Source: an uncultured Bacilli bacterium
GTDB taxonomy: Bacteria > Bacillota_I > Bacilli_A > RF39 > UBA660
Reading direction: 5' to 3'
NCBI GenBank assembly: GCA_947631655.1
Contig: CANRME010000025.1
Coordinates: 1 to 13,396, forward strand
DNA: 13,396 bases
This document shows positions 13,351 through 13,396 of the stretch, one piece after another. Each line of letters starts with the position of its first letter. The stretch's first letter is position 1. A model generated the notes under the pieces. That model worked only from the letters and a program-made list of their open reading frames with translations, had not been told where the DNA came from and did not search any database. Position numbers and translations under genes: made by a program.

Positions 13351-13396
13351 TTGGCAACTTCCTATTTTCGCTTACACTATCGTCGGCGTTCTAATG
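13351..13396 (-). rRNA. rrf: 5S ribosomal RNA, 3' end (gene continues beyond the window)
   Basis: Read on the minus strand the last 46 bases match the 3' third of a low-GC Gram-positive or mollicute-like 5S rRNA: a CATTAGAACGCCGA segment, then CGATAGT, the loop containing GCGAAAATAGG, and the closing AAGTTGCCAA that pairs with the 5' end. A run of nine T follows immediately. The 5' two thirds, and presumably 23S and 16S, lie outside the window. Confidence 0.85.

Noticed and set aside
1..13396. Mycoplasma genetic code (TGA = Trp)
   Set aside because: The response-regulator and epimerase genes end at TGA at the expected protein ends, and conserved tryptophans are TGG.
1..13396. tRNA genes, CRISPR arrays or insertion sequences
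   Set aside because: No cloverleaf-like CCA/TTCRA pattern, no regularly spaced long repeats, and no transposase or terminal inverted repeats were seen in any gap between genes.

Overview
The window is about 13.4 kb of very AT-rich chromosomal DNA from a low-GC Gram-positive bacterium. The proteins resemble those of Bacilli/Erysipelotrichia-type gut bacteria (RF39-like lineages), but that placement is an inference from codon bias and protein character. Ribosome binding sites are of the AGGAGG type. Several genes end in TGA and tryptophan is encoded by TGG, so the standard bacterial code applies rather than the mycoplasma code. Nearly all genes lie on the minus strand. At the right edge is the 3' end of a 5S rRNA, also on the minus strand, so an rRNA operon ends here.

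Right half, read leftwards from the 5S gene: rRNA terminator(s); tsaE with its own promoter and terminator; then a tightly packed run tsaB - rimI-like - tsaD - ZIP metal transporter - NAD-dependent epimerase - patatin-like lipase, with start/stop overlaps or short gaps and no visible terminator inside. tsaE, tsaB and tsaD are three of the four core genes for the universal tRNA modification t6A. yebC (YeeN type) follows with its own promoter and terminator.

Middle: an OmpR-family response regulator and a sensor histidine kinase overlap by 17 nt. Direct repeats of RTGAA with an exact 11-bp period lie in the regulator's promoter (two copies) and just downstream of the kinase (three copies). The second set sits in front of a -10-like box and a roughly 145-nt gene-free stretch ending in a terminator, which could be a small RNA controlled by the two-component system.

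Left half, accessory in character: a tandem-HTH XRE regulator diverges from a 565-aa membrane-anchored surface protein with a formylglycine-generating-enzyme/C-type-lectin-like domain. A dyad operator lies between the -35 and -10 of the surface gene. Next come a stand-alone ClpA/ClpB-type AAA+ module, an unrecognised 225-aa protein whose promoter overlaps a terminator-like hairpin, and a convergent PAP2 phosphatase. Most genes here are single transcription units with compact terminators that overlap their own stop codons.
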